A stretch of 64,000 bases of DNA from positions 1-64,000 of the forward strand of contig JDUB01000003.1 of NCBI GenBank assembly GCA_000771265.1. The letters are read 5' to 3'. This stretch comes from Bifidobacterium thermophilum DSM 20210 (GTDB lineage: Bacteria; Actinomycetota; Actinomycetes; Actinomycetales; Bifidobacteriaceae). Below the pieces are notes generated by a model that was not told the DNA's origin, made no database searches, and saw nothing but the letters and a program-made list of their open reading frames with translations. This document shows, piece by piece, positions 35,509 through 44,428 of the stretch. The number at the start of each line of letters is the position of its first letter. The stretch's first letter is position 1. The translations under genes were made by a program, and so were the position numbers.

Positions 35509-35591
35509 AACGTAAGTATTTTATGGCCGCAGTGCCGCCGTACCTGACAGGTTCCGGCGCGAACGGCCGAAGAGCAATAAGGAGCAACCCA

Positions 35592-36518
35592 ATGGGCAAA
35601 TATCTTCTGCGACGCATTCTGCAGATGATTCCCGTGGTTCTTGGCACGACCCTCCTGGTTTATGCTCTTGTCTTCGCGCTGCCGGGCGACCCGGTCAAAG
35701 CCATGTTCGGGGACAAGCCGGTCAACCAGGCGGTCGCGGCCCAGATCCGCGCCGAATACAACCTCGACAAGCCGTTCATCATCCAGTACCTGCTGTTCCT
35801 CAAGAACGCGCTGACCCTTGACTTCGGCAACACCTTCTCCGGGCAACCGGTCATCGATGAAATCGGTCGCGCATTCCCCGTGACCATTCGCCTGGCGCTT
35901 ATGGCATTCGTGTTCGAAGCCGTGTTCGGCGTCCTTTTCGGTATCATCTCGGGAATCAACAAGGGACGTTGGGGTGACACCGTCATCCTGGTCATCTCCC
36001 TGCTGCTGATCTCCGTACCGACCTTCGTCACCGGTTTCATCATGCAGTATCTCATCGGCGTCAAATGGAGACTGCTACCCGTTACCGCCGGCAACGATCC
36101 CGGCTTCCTTGATTTGCTCATGCCAGCCATCGTGCTCGGCTCAGTATCCATGGCCTACATCATCAGACTCACCCGCGGTGAAATCTCCTCGAATATGAAC
36201 GAGGATTACGTGCGTACCGCCCGCGCCAAAGGCATGGGTCGTCGTCAAGTGTTCGTGCGTCACGTCCTGCGCAATTCGTTGATCCCTGTGGTCACCTATC
36301 TCGGTCAGGATCTCGGTGCGCTCATGGGCGGCGCGATGATCTCCGAAACCATCTTCAACGTGCACGGCATCGGATATCTCACCTACCAAAGCATCCTCAA
36401 AGGCGAAAGCAACATGGTGGTTTCCATCGTCACCCTGCTGACCCTGATCTTCGTCGTGACCAACCTGATCGTCGACCTGCTGTATGCGGCGCTTGATCCG
36501 CGCATCCGGTACGCGTGA
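35592..36518 (+). CDS. oppB: Oligopeptide ABC transporter permease (OppB)
   Basis: A 308-residue inner-membrane permease. The N-terminal MGKYLLRRILQMIPVVLGTTLLVYALVFALPGDPV is typical of OppB/DppB, with six membrane segments, and the EAA loop reads NEDYVRTARAKGMGRRQVFVRHVLRNSLIPVVT. AAGGAGCA precedes the ATG at 35592; the longer upstream frame has no homology. oppC starts 19 bases after its stop. Confidence 0.94.
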   Translation: MGKYLLRRILQMIPVVLGTTLLVYALVFALPGDPVKAMFGDKPVNQAVAAQIRAEYNLDKPFIIQYLLFLKNALTLDFGNTFSGQPVIDEIGRAFPVTIRLALMAFVFEAVFGVLFGIISGINKGRWGDTVILVISLLLISVPTFVTGFIMQYLIGVKWRLLPVTAGNDPGFLDLLMPAIVLGSVSMAYIIRLTRGEISSNMNEDYVRTARAKGMGRRQVFVRHVLRNSLIPVVTYLGQDLGALMGGAMISETIFNVHGIGYLTYQSILKGESNMVVSIVTLLTLIFVVTNLIVDLLYAALDPRIRYA

Positions 36519-36537
36519 GAGGAAGGAAGGGATAATC

Positions 36538-37506
36538 ATGGCAGAACCAACACGAAAAGAATCCACCGTCACCTTGCCTGGCCAGGAGCGCTATGTGGCG
36601 CCGATCGACGAAACACCGCTGCAAGCTGTCGACTCCATCGACGAATCCGCTCCTGCGGCCAGCATGTGGGCAGACGCTTGGCGCACGTTGCGGCGCAACC
36701 CGATGTTCATCATCTCCGCGATCCTCATTGTGCTCGTCGTATTCGTCGCCCTGTTCCCGGGCGTGTTCACCAAGCAGAACCCGAACTACTGCAACCTTGA
36801 CAATTCGCTGGAGCCGGCGAAGGCCGGACACCCCTTCGGCTTTGATCTGCAAGGTTGCGACGTGTACACCCGCACCATCTACGGAACCCGCACTTCGCTG
36901 AGCGTCGGCCTGCTGTCCACGATCCTTGTTGTGGTCCTCGGCGCGTTCATCGGTGCGCTCGCCGGCTTCTTCGGCGGTTGGGTCGATGCGGTGCTCAGCC
37001 GTCTGACCGATATCTTCCTTGCGTTGCCGATTCTGCTTGGCGCCATCGTCGTCCTGCAGATGTTCAAGACCAGCACATCCATTTGGAAGCTGGTGCTCGT
37101 CATCACGCTCTTCGGCTGGGTATCGACCGCACGCATCGCCCGCGGCGCGGTTATGGAAGCGAAAAACCTGGAGTTCAACACCGCTTCCACGGCTTTGGGT
37201 TCAACGCCGTGGCGCAATCTCATCAGGCATATCATCCCCAACTCGTTGGCTCCGATCATCGTTATCGGCACCACGTCCCTCGGCTCTTACATCGTGCTTG
37301 AGGCGACGCTGAGCTTCCTGGGTGTCGGTCTGCCGACCACCACGGTCAGCTGGGGCGGAGATATTTCGAGCGCGCAATCCGTGCTGCGGACCAACCCCTC
37401 CGTCCTGTTCTATCCGTCGGCCGCGCTGGCGATCACCGTGCTGGCCTTCATCATGATGGGCGACGCCGTCAAGGACGCGCTCGATCCGAAGAGCCGTACG
37501 GCCTGA
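36538..37506 (+). CDS. oppC: Oligopeptide ABC transporter permease (OppC)
   Basis: A 322-residue permease partner of OppB. A cytoplasmic N-terminus of about 55 residues is followed by the first membrane segment (PMFIISAILIVLVVFVALFPGVF), then HPFGFDLQGCDVYTRTIYGTRTSLSVGLLS. The EAA loop is VMEAKNLEFNTASTALGSTPWRNLIRHIIPNSLAPIIV. GGAAGGAAGGG lies before the ATG. It overlaps nothing; the ATPase gene begins 13 bases later. Confidence 0.94.
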   Translation: MAEPTRKESTVTLPGQERYVAPIDETPLQAVDSIDESAPAASMWADAWRTLRRNPMFIISAILIVLVVFVALFPGVFTKQNPNYCNLDNSLEPAKAGHPFGFDLQGCDVYTRTIYGTRTSLSVGLLSTILVVVLGAFIGALAGFFGGWVDAVLSRLTDIFLALPILLGAIVVLQMFKTSTSIWKLVLVITLFGWVSTARIARGAVMEAKNLEFNTASTALGSTPWRNLIRHIIPNSLAPIIVIGTTSLGSYIVLEATLSFLGVGLPTTTVSWGGDISSAQSVLRTNPSVLFYPSAALAITVLAFIMMGDAVKDALDPKSRTA

Positions 37507-37519
37507 CAAGGAGCATGTG

Positions 37520-39553
37520 ATGACTGAGAACACCAATACGAATGCAAAAGCCGAGGCTGCACAACGTCTCGAGGCAATGCAGCGCGAACAAGGCCCGTTG
37601 CTGGAAGTCCAGCATTTGAAGGTCGATTTCACTGACGACAACGGGCATGATGTTCACGCGGTGCGTGACGCATCCTTCAACGTTTATCCCGGCCAGTGGG
37701 TGGCGATTGTGGGCGAGTCCGGCTCCGGAAAGTCCACTTCCGCCATGGCTGTGCTGGGATTGCTGCCTGGCACCGGCCATGTGGTCGGCGGGTCCATCAA
37801 GCTTGAAGGCCAGGAGATTTCCGGGCTCAAAGGCAAGGAATATGACCAGCTGCGCGGCAGCAAGATGGGTTTGGTTCCGCAAGATCCGATGAGCAACCTC
37901 AACCCGGTGTGGCGTATCGGCACGCAGGTCAAGGAAGCGCTTGTCGCCAACCATATGGATATTTCGCATGAGAAGCGATCCAAGCTGGCGAAAGCGCTTG
38001 CGGGCGACGAAGTCAACGTGAAAAGCGAAGACGATGAGACCTTCATCGGTTCCGAGGAACGGCCTGCTCTGCTCGCTGCTGCGAAGGATGCGCTGACCGG
38101 CATCGGCATGAGCGGCAAGAAGCTGGACAACGCGATGGAGTTCTTCTCTCAGGAGTGGACCCCGGGCTCCGAGACCAGGTGGCGTGTCGCCGATGACCTC
38201 ATCAAGGCGGGCGTGAATGATGACAAGGCATGGCAGATCGCCAAGGAGCATGTCACCGGTTCGAATATGAACGACCGTATCGCCGGTCTGCTTGATGAGG
38301 CAGGCCTGCCGGACGCTGCGACGCGTGCGCGTCAGTATCCGCACGAGTTCTCTGGTGGTATGCGTCAGCGTGCGCTGATCGCCATCGGCTTGGCTTGCCG
38401 TCCTGATCTGCTGATCGCCGACGAGCCGACGTCCGCGCTTGATGTGACTGTCCAGAAGCGTATTCTCGACCATCTGCAGACGCTCACTGATTCGCTGGGC
38501 ACTGCGGTGCTGTTCATCACGCATGATTTGGGCTTGGCGGCGGAACGCGCTCAGCATATCGTCGTGATGTACAAGGGGCAGGTCGTTGAATCCGGCCCGT
38601 CGCTCGACGTGTTGCAGCATCCGATGCACCCGTACACGAAGCGTCTGGTCGCTGCGGCTCCTTCGCTTGCCTCACAGCGCATCATCTCCGCTAAAGAGCA
38701 CGGCGAGAATGCGGATGCGCTGCTTGAGCATCAGGTCAAGGGCGAGCAGACGCTGGAGAAAAGCGAACACATCATTACGGTCGAACATCTGACGAAGGAG
38801 TTCAAGCTTCCGCGCAAGAAAGAGATGTTCAAGGCGGTGGATGACGTGTCCTTCTCCGTCAAGCGCGGTACGACGCTCGCCATCGTGGGAGAATCCGGCT
38901 CTGGCAAGTCGACCGTCGCGAACATGGTGTTGCGGCTGCTTGAGCCCACGTCAGGCAAGGTGTTCTATGAGGGCAAGAACATCGCCGATTTCGGTAAAGC
39001 CGAGCTGCTCGACTTCCGTCGGCATGTCCAGCCGGTCTTCCAGAACCCTTATGGTTCGCTCGATCCGATGTATTCCATCTTCCGCTCCATCGAGGAGCCG
39101 CTGCGCATCCACCATATCGGCGACAAGAAGAGCCGCGCGAAGCGTGTGCGCGAGCTGCTCGACATGGTTGAACTGCCTGAATCCGTCATGACCCGGTATC
39201 CGAACGAACTGTCAGGCGGCCAGCGCCAGCGTATCGCGATTGCGCGCGCTATGGCGCTCGACCCGGATGTCATCATCTGTGACGAGGCGGTGTCCGCGCT
39301 CGACGTGCTGGTTCAGGATCAGGTGCTTCATCTGCTCAACGATTTGCAGGCGGAACGAGGGCTGAGCTACCTGTTCATCACGCATGATCTCGCGGTTGTC
39401 CGCCAGATTGCCGATGAAGTGGTCGTGATGCAGCATGGCAGGCTGGTCGAGCACGCGACAACCGACGAGGTATTCGACCATCCGAAGCAGCAGTACACGC
39501 GTGACCTGCTTGACGCGATTCCTGGAGGCAAGCTCAAGCTCGGTCTCGACTGA
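37520..39553 (+). CDS. oppDF: Fused oligopeptide ABC transporter ATPase (OppD-OppF)
   Basis: A 677-residue protein with two complete ATP-binding cassettes in one chain. First: VGESGSGKSTSAMAVL, QDPMSNLNP, FSGGMRQRALIA, LLIADEPTSALD. Second: VGESGSGKSTVANMVL, FQNPYGSLDP, LSGGQRQRIAIARA, VIICDEAVSALD. In the first half about 90 extra residues lie between the Q loop and the signature (from about residue 155 to 255). In the second Walker B the usual EPT is EAV, a change seen in OppF-type ATPases. Each half ends in the Opp C-terminal region (HPYTKRLVAAAP; KQQYTRDLLDAIPGG). AAGGAG precedes the ATG at 37520. Confidence 0.95.
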   Translation: MTENTNTNAKAEAAQRLEAMQREQGPLLEVQHLKVDFTDDNGHDVHAVRDASFNVYPGQWVAIVGESGSGKSTSAMAVLGLLPGTGHVVGGSIKLEGQEISGLKGKEYDQLRGSKMGLVPQDPMSNLNPVWRIGTQVKEALVANHMDISHEKRSKLAKALAGDEVNVKSEDDETFIGSEERPALLAAAKDALTGIGMSGKKLDNAMEFFSQEWTPGSETRWRVADDLIKAGVNDDKAWQIAKEHVTGSNMNDRIAGLLDEAGLPDAATRARQYPHEFSGGMRQRALIAIGLACRPDLLIADEPTSALDVTVQKRILDHLQTLTDSLGTAVLFITHDLGLAAERAQHIVVMYKGQVVESGPSLDVLQHPMHPYTKRLVAAAPSLASQRIISAKEHGENADALLEHQVKGEQTLEKSEHIITVEHLTKEFKLPRKKEMFKAVDDVSFSVKRGTTLAIVGESGSGKSTVANMVLRLLEPTSGKVFYEGKNIADFGKAELLDFRRHVQPVFQNPYGSLDPMYSIFRSIEEPLRIHHIGDKKSRAKRVRELLDMVELPESVMTRYPNELSGGQRQRIAIARAMALDPDVIICDEAVSALDVLVQDQVLHLLNDLQAERGLSYLFITHDLAVVRQIADEVVVMQHGRLVEHATTDEVFDHPKQQYTRDLLDAIPGGKLKLGLD

Positions 39554-39571
39554 TTCGCAGCTGTTTCCAAG

Positions 39572-39629
39572 ACGCCGCCACCCTCTGCCGACGCTGAGCA
39601 CCTCCTCAGTGTCGGCAGAAGGTGGCGTT
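39572..39629 (+). terminator. Terminator of the opp operon
   Basis: ACGCC...ACCCTCTGCCGACGCTGAG pairs with CTCAGTGTCGGCAGAAGGTGGCGT, a long stem with small bulges, followed by TTTCTGTTTCT. Confidence 0.8.
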
Positions 39630-39634
39630 TCTGT

Positions 39635-39672
39635 TTCTGCCGACGCTGCGGGGCGTCATAGCGTCGGTAGAA
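39635..39672. repeat. Second TTCTGCCGACGCT hairpin
   Basis: TTCTGCCGACGCT and AGCGTCGGTAGAA pair around a 12-base loop. The arm repeats the core of the preceding terminator (TCTGCCGACGCTG), so the two hairpins look like a duplicated unit. Confidence 0.6.
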
Positions 39673-39726
39673 GGTTGTGTGGGGCTGCCGCCTTGGAATC
39701 TGCCTCTTTTGCGGGTGGCCTTTCTC

Positions 39727-39834
39727 ACAAACTGGTTACGTTGGGATGGTTGTAAGCGTAGCCAGTTTGTATAGGTGGGTGGTTTTTCTTGCAAACTGGT
39801 TACGTTGGGATGGTTGTAAGCGTAGCCAGTTTGT
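39727..39834. repeat. ACAAACTG-type hairpins, tandem copies B and C (64-bp period)
   Basis: Copy B (39727-39770) and copy C (39791-39834) are nearly identical: ACAAACTGGTTACG at the left and CGTAGCCAGTTTGT at the right, with GTTGGGATGGTTGTAAG in between. Their starts are 64 bases apart. The ends match copy A at 22093-22136. A run of degenerate ACAGATGRRCG-like repeats continues to about 39925; no gene is seen before 39985. Confidence 0.75.
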
Positions 39835-39971
39835 ACAGATGGGCGGTACGGATGAGCGATACAGATGGGCGCACAGATGAACGCATCGCCGGCACGGATG
39901 AACGCATACCGGTACAGGAACGATGGAAACGGACGTTGCAGCGCGCATGACCGCTCGTAGGGGAGCGCTGC

Positions 39972-39977
39972 TAGGCT
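39972..39977 (+). promoter_or_regulatory. -10 element of a leaderless xth transcript
   Basis: TAGGCT ends 7 bases before the ATG of the exonuclease III gene, and no ribosome site is present. Confidence 0.4.
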
Positions 39978-39984
39978 CGAAACC

Positions 39985-40845
39985 ATGAGCATTGTGATTA
40001 CGACATCGAATGTCAACGGCTTGCGTGCGGCGAACCGCAAGGGCATTATGCATTGGGCGGGCGAGCATACGCCGGACGTGTGGTGTATGCAGGAAGTTCG
40101 TGCCCCGCAGTCGGAAATCGACCCGATTTTCAACAAGATCGCCGATACCTATGTGGATTCCGGTAAAGTCGCTGACCCAACCGAGCTGCACACCATGAAT
40201 GAAATCTGCCGTATCAAAGGCCGTGCCGGTGTCGGCCTGCTGTCCACGCTGCCGGTGGTCGCCGAGCGGTACGGTTTGCCGGGACTCGAAGAGGATGTGG
40301 ATTCGGGTCGCTGGATTGAAGCCGATGTGCGCACCCCGCAAGGGTATGAGATCACGGTCGTATGCGTGTACGTGCATTCCGGCGATGTGGATGACCCGAA
40401 CAAGATGCACCAGAAGTTCCGTTTCCTTGACACCATGCTCACCCGCATGGGTCAGCTGCGCGATGAGGCTGCGCGCGGTGGGCGGCAAGCGGTGTTGTGC
40501 GGCGATTTCAATATCGCGCACACGCCGCTTGACATCAAGAACGCGAAGTCGAATGTGACGCACTCCGGCTTCCTGCCTGAGGAGCGTGCGTATATCGACA
40601 AGTGGCTTGACGAGTATGAGTTCGTCGATGTGATGCGTGAGCTCGCCGGCGACATCCAGGGGCCGTACACGTGGTGGAGCCAGCGCGGACGGGCGTTCGA
40701 CAACAACACCGGCTGGCGTCTGGACTATCAGTTCGCCACTCCGGAGCTTGCTCAGACGGCTCGCGGGTTCACGATTGACAAGGCGCCCACCTATGACGCC
40801 CGTTGGTCTGACCATGCGCCGTTGAGCATCACGTACGACGTGTGA
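39985..40845 (+). CDS. xth: Exodeoxyribonuclease III / AP endonuclease
   Basis: DNA repair nuclease acting at abasic sites, 286 residues. Family motifs: TSNVNGLRAANRKG at the N-terminus, WCMQEVRA with the metal-binding Glu, CGDFNIAHTPLD, TWWSQRGRAFDNNTGWRLDYQFAT and the final SDHAPLSI with the catalytic His. It is monocistronic, probably leaderless, and set apart by hairpin repeats upstream. Confidence 0.94.
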   Translation: MSIVITTSNVNGLRAANRKGIMHWAGEHTPDVWCMQEVRAPQSEIDPIFNKIADTYVDSGKVADPTELHTMNEICRIKGRAGVGLLSTLPVVAERYGLPGLEEDVDSGRWIEADVRTPQGYEITVVCVYVHSGDVDDPNKMHQKFRFLDTMLTRMGQLRDEAARGGRQAVLCGDFNIAHTPLDIKNAKSNVTHSGFLPEERAYIDKWLDEYEFVDVMRELAGDIQGPYTWWSQRGRAFDNNTGWRLDYQFATPELAQTARGFTIDKAPTYDARWSDHAPLSITYDV

Positions 40846-40972
40846 TGCGACGAAATCTGTGGTCCTGAATGCCACCGATGCCGGCAGCGCTGATGCGCGA
40901 CATCACGCTTTCAGCTGGCTCTCATCTGCGGTGTTATTCTTGGGACTGTCATATCCGTGGAAATGAGGAGCT

Positions 40973-41914
40973 ATGGGATTGTTCGGATTCGGCAAAAAGA
41001 AGCATCATGATGATGACGCCGCGCGCGAAAAGGACGCGAAGAAGGCACGCCAGAATGCGGCGGATGCCGACGACGTGAACGATGCAGCTGCGGACGGCCA
41101 GGAAACGCAGCAGCCGGAACCCGCCGCACAGGCCAAGGAGCAGGACGTATCCCAGGACGTCGAGGTTGCTGCGCAATCACAGCAGGCACAGGATGACGAG
41201 CAGCCGGATTATCCTACCGAGCCGAGCGAAGAGTATGAGGGGCGCGGCGAGGATTGGGGCCCGTGGGATGTGAACGACGAGTACGTTCCGGACTATGACG
41301 ATTATCTCGATCTTGGCGCCTACTATATCCCGTTCATGAAGGGCATTGAGCTGCGCATCAAAGCCGCTCGGGCGAACAAGGCGGTGCTGGGCGCCACTAT
41401 CACGTACGGTACTTCAAGCTTGGAGGTCGAAGCGTTCGCAGCTCCCAAGACGCTGGGATTGTGGGACGACGTTCGTGCTGATCTGCTGGATTCCAAGAGC
41501 GATGTCGCCAAGGAGGTGCCGGGCGTGTTCGGCACGGAGCTTATTTTGCCGGTCCCGATCAAGGAAGGCAAGATGGTGACCACTCGCATCGTGGGTGTGG
41601 ACGGTCCGCGGTGGATGCTGCGTGGCATTTTCTCAGGTAAAGCCGCCACAGATCCGGATGATGAGGAAACCCGCGCGCTGAACCGGTTCTTCTCGCAAAT
41701 CGTTGTGGAACGCGGTGAGGAACCGCTTGCGCCACGCGACCTTATTCCGATGCACGCGCCGGTCACCCCGGGCGAACGCAGGGCGGCCCAGGAACAGGCA
41801 CAGCACGATGCCGCGCAGATTCCGGATCGTCCGAAGGGACCGTTCGATTCCGACCAGCAGGTAGAGCAGAAGACGACGCTGGCGCGTGGCCCGATGTTCT
41901 CTGAAGTGCGTTGA
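40973..41914 (+). CDS. DUF3710 domain protein
   Basis: A 313-residue cytoplasmic protein of unknown function. It begins MGLFGFGKKKHHDDD, then has about 75 low-complexity residues (A, Q, E, D), then the DUF3710 core: WGPWDVNDEYVPDYDDYLDLGAYYIPFMKGIELRIKA, VEVFA-like segment, and DGPRWMLRGIFSGKAA. The ATG follows GAGGAGC. In Actinobacteria this family usually sits next to a DUF3159 membrane protein and a TRAM methyltransferase, as here. No enzyme motif is recognised. Confidence 0.88.
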   Translation: MGLFGFGKKKHHDDDAAREKDAKKARQNAADADDVNDAAADGQETQQPEPAAQAKEQDVSQDVEVAAQSQQAQDDEQPDYPTEPSEEYEGRGEDWGPWDVNDEYVPDYDDYLDLGAYYIPFMKGIELRIKAARANKAVLGATITYGTSSLEVEAFAAPKTLGLWDDVRADLLDSKSDVAKEVPGVFGTELILPVPIKEGKMVTTRIVGVDGPRWMLRGIFSGKAATDPDDEETRALNRFFSQIVVERGEEPLAPRDLIPMHAPVTPGERRAAQEQAQHDAAQIPDRPKGPFDSDQQVEQKTTLARGPMFSEVR

Positions 41915-41922
41915 GCAGTACC

Positions 41923-42651
41923 ATGCCGGATTCGGCCTCGAACCGCAAACCGCGTACCGGTGTCGCCGCGCTCACCCAAGCCGGGGATGGCGATTTTTCC
42001 GTCATTGATGCCATCGGCGGTCCGCGTGGCGTCGTGGAATCGATGCTGCCGGGTTTCGTCTTCGTCGTGATGTTCGTGATCACGTCCGATCTTCGCTCGA
42101 CGGTGTTGGTGTCCGCGGTGTTGGCTGCAGTGCAAGTGGTGGCACGGCTCATCCAACGCCAGTCTGTGATGGGCGCGTTGAGCGGACTGGTGTCGGTCGC
42201 CATCTGTCTGGTGTGGGCGTGGCATAGCCATGAGGCGCGCAATTACTACATGTTCGGGTTCATTACGAATGCGGTGTATATCGTGCTGTTGGGCATTTCG
42301 CTGATCGCACGGGTGCCGGGGCTTGGACTGGTGGTCGAGTTCATCCGGTCGTTGCCGACCGAGCGTTTCGGCGATTGGTTCCATGGCTGGATGAACGACA
42401 AGCCGCTCAAACGGGCGTATATGGCGATTACCGCGCTGTGGGTGGGCGTGTTCACGCTCCGGCTGCTCGTCCAAGTCCCGCTGTACTTGTCTGACCGGGT
42501 GGCGTGGCTGGGTACGGCTCGTCTGCTGATGGGCATTCCGTTCTGGGCGTTGGCGATTTGGGTATCGTATTTGATTGTCGCCACGCCGATGCATCGGCAT
42601 CGTGAGCTTGAGCGTGCGGCACAACGGCAATCGGAGGACGGGGAAGCCTGA
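41923..42651 (+). CDS. DUF3159 membrane protein
   Basis: A 242-residue membrane protein. After a cytoplasmic start with SVIDAIGGPRGVVESMLPG, hydrophobic segments follow: FVFVVMFVITSDLRS, VLVSAVLAAVQVVARL, GLVSVAICLVWAWH, GFITNAVYIVLLGISLIA, and two near the C-terminus. This matches the intracellular-septation-like DUF3159 family. The start may be ATG 41923 or TTG 41911, which overlaps the DUF3710 stop (TTGA). Translational coupling with DUF3710 is likely. The role is unknown. Confidence 0.88.
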   Translation: MPDSASNRKPRTGVAALTQAGDGDFSVIDAIGGPRGVVESMLPGFVFVVMFVITSDLRSTVLVSAVLAAVQVVARLIQRQSVMGALSGLVSVAICLVWAWHSHEARNYYMFGFITNAVYIVLLGISLIARVPGLGLVVEFIRSLPTERFGDWFHGWMNDKPLKRAYMAITALWVGVFTLRLLVQVPLYLSDRVAWLGTARLLMGIPFWALAIWVSYLIVATPMHRHRELERAAQRQSEDGEA

Positions 42652-42850
42652 CGGCGGAACGCGGCTGATGATGTCCTATGGCGGATGGTGTGCAGGGTGT
42701 GCGCATCATCCGCCATTGTCGTTTCTCGGCAACGGGTTGTGCTAGGTTGTTGCACCAGTAAGTTGCGGTCGGCATGCCGATGTCCGGGCCGCTTGATTGG
42801 CCGGCGCGTGCACCGCCCGGCTGTTGGCAGGTAGGAAAGTGATAGGAAAC

Positions 42851-44152
42851 ATGCAGGTAGAAGTGCGTATCGAACGGTATGCCGATCAGGGTCGCTGTGT
42901 CGGCCATATCGATGGCCGTGTGGTGTTCGTCAGGTTCGCGCTTCCGGGGGAGCTGGTGCGCGTCGAACTTGATGAGCCGCATGACCGTGATGACCGGTTC
43001 TGGACCGGCGAAGTGGTGGAGGTGCTTGAAGCAAGCCCGGATCGTGTCGAACCTGTCTGGCAGTTGGCGGGACCGCTGGCGCAGGGCGGCGGCGTCGGGG
43101 GAGCGGACTTGGTGCATGTGAGTTTGCCGGGGCAGCTTGCTTGGAAGTCCGCGGTGATTACCGACCAGATGCATCGCATGGGGCATGTCGAGTGTGATCC
43201 TGTGCCGGTTGAACGTGCCGATCATGATGTGGAACTTGGCGGGTTGAATTGGCGTACGCGTATTGAGATGATCGCCGATGAGCATGGTATGCCGTCCATG
43301 CGCCGTCGGGGTTCGCATGTGCGGGTCTCGATTGACACCATGCCGCTTGCATCTCGTGCGCTGCTTGCGGTGGCGGACGAGGAGCACATCTGGGACGGCG
43401 GTTTTGAGCCTGGTTCTCAAATCAGATTATCCGTGCCGGAACCACGTGACATCGATACCACTCATGCTGATTCGCAGGCGTTGTTGAAAGCGATTGGCAA
43501 TAATTACGCCGTGCTGGTTGATGGCGAGTTGCGTGCGGGGTCGAAGCATCTGCACGAATCTGTGACAGTTGCCGGTGAAACGTTCGATTATCGTGTGGAT
43601 GCGAATGGTTTCTGGCAGGTGCATCGCATGGCTCCGGTGATGCTTGCCAATCATGTGATGGACTTGGTCCGTCGGGTGCTTGATGGCCGTAAGCAGGCCG
43701 TGTTGTGGGACTTGTATTCCGGCTCCGGGTTGTTCACGCTGCCGCTGAGTATGCTTGCCGCGGAGCGTACGCGCATGCTCAGTATCGAAGGCGGACGCAC
43801 CGCGGTGCGAAACGCCCAGTATAATCTGCGGCATTGCCAGATTAGTTCCGCGGATGCCCGGGTTGGCGATGTTCGCCGCACGTTGCAGCATGTCCCCAGC
43901 GACTTGGCTCATCCTGATGTTGTTGTGCTTGACCCGCCGCGTGCCGGTGCGAAGGCGGCGGTGTGCCGTCAGATCGCCGAAAGCGGTGCGAAAGCGGTCA
44001 TCTACATCGCTTGCGATCCGACGAGTCTCGCCCGCGATACCGCCACACTTGTCGGTGAGCTTGGCTATCGCCTGACCGATATCCGCGCTTACGACATTTA
44101 CCCGATGACCCACCATGTTGAGACAGTGGCTCTGCTAACAAGAACAAATTGA
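42851..44152 (+). CDS. TRAM-domain RNA (uracil-5-)-methyltransferase, TrmA/RlmD family
   Basis: A 433-residue RNA methyltransferase. N-terminal TRAM domain: QVEVRIERYADQGRCVGHIDGRVVFVRFALPGELV. SAM site: VLWDLYSGSGLFTLPLS. Catalytic motifs: VVLDPPRAGAKAAVC and YIACDPTSLARD with the nucleophilic Cys, then HHVETVALL at the end. The segment that carries the Fe-S cysteines in RlmD-type proteins reads AGPLAQGGGVGGADLVHVSLP and has no cysteine, so no cluster is expected. The last codons (after GTGGCTCTG) become AT-rich and probably come from an integrated element. ATG 42851 follows TAGGAAAC; a GTG at 42839 is an alternative. Confidence 0.88.
   Translation: MQVEVRIERYADQGRCVGHIDGRVVFVRFALPGELVRVELDEPHDRDDRFWTGEVVEVLEASPDRVEPVWQLAGPLAQGGGVGGADLVHVSLPGQLAWKSAVITDQMHRMGHVECDPVPVERADHDVELGGLNWRTRIEMIADEHGMPSMRRRGSHVRVSIDTMPLASRALLAVADEEHIWDGGFEPGSQIRLSVPEPRDIDTTHADSQALLKAIGNNYAVLVDGELRAGSKHLHESVTVAGETFDYRVDANGFWQVHRMAPVMLANHVMDLVRRVLDGRKQAVLWDLYSGSGLFTLPLSMLAAERTRMLSIEGGRTAVRNAQYNLRHCQISSADARVGDVRRTLQHVPSDLAHPDVVVLDPPRAGAKAAVCRQIAESGAKAVIYIACDPTSLARDTATLVGELGYRLTDIRAYDIYPMTHHVETVALLTRTN
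44112..44135 (+). other. Candidate attachment core at the 3' end of the methyltransferase gene
   Basis: CATGTTGAGACAGTGGCTCTG, split here as CATGTTGAGACAGTGG plus CTCTG, encodes H-V-E-T-V-A-L and marks the point where base composition changes from GC-rich to AT-rich. Similar copies lie at 45124, 45308 and 46873. A short GGGCT/AGCCC hairpin follows at 44157-44171. Confidence 0.55.
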
Positions 44153-44428
44153 AAGAGGGCTGGCAAAGCCCGTGTTTAAGCCATTTCTGCGGCATCCGTC
44201 TTTCTGAGAAGATAGGCTGGTGCCGCGTTTTCTTTTAGAAAAAATGTGAAAGTTGGTCTGGTGTGACTGTGGGACGGCTTTTCTTTTTTTACGAATTCCA
44301 AACATGATATACTAAGTAACAAAATTGTGCTAACGAGAAATGGATATCATTGCTACTGATTTCAAAGCCACTTGGAAGAAGACAAGATATGTATTCCGAG
44401 ATATAAATCGGAAGTTAGAGGATTAGAC

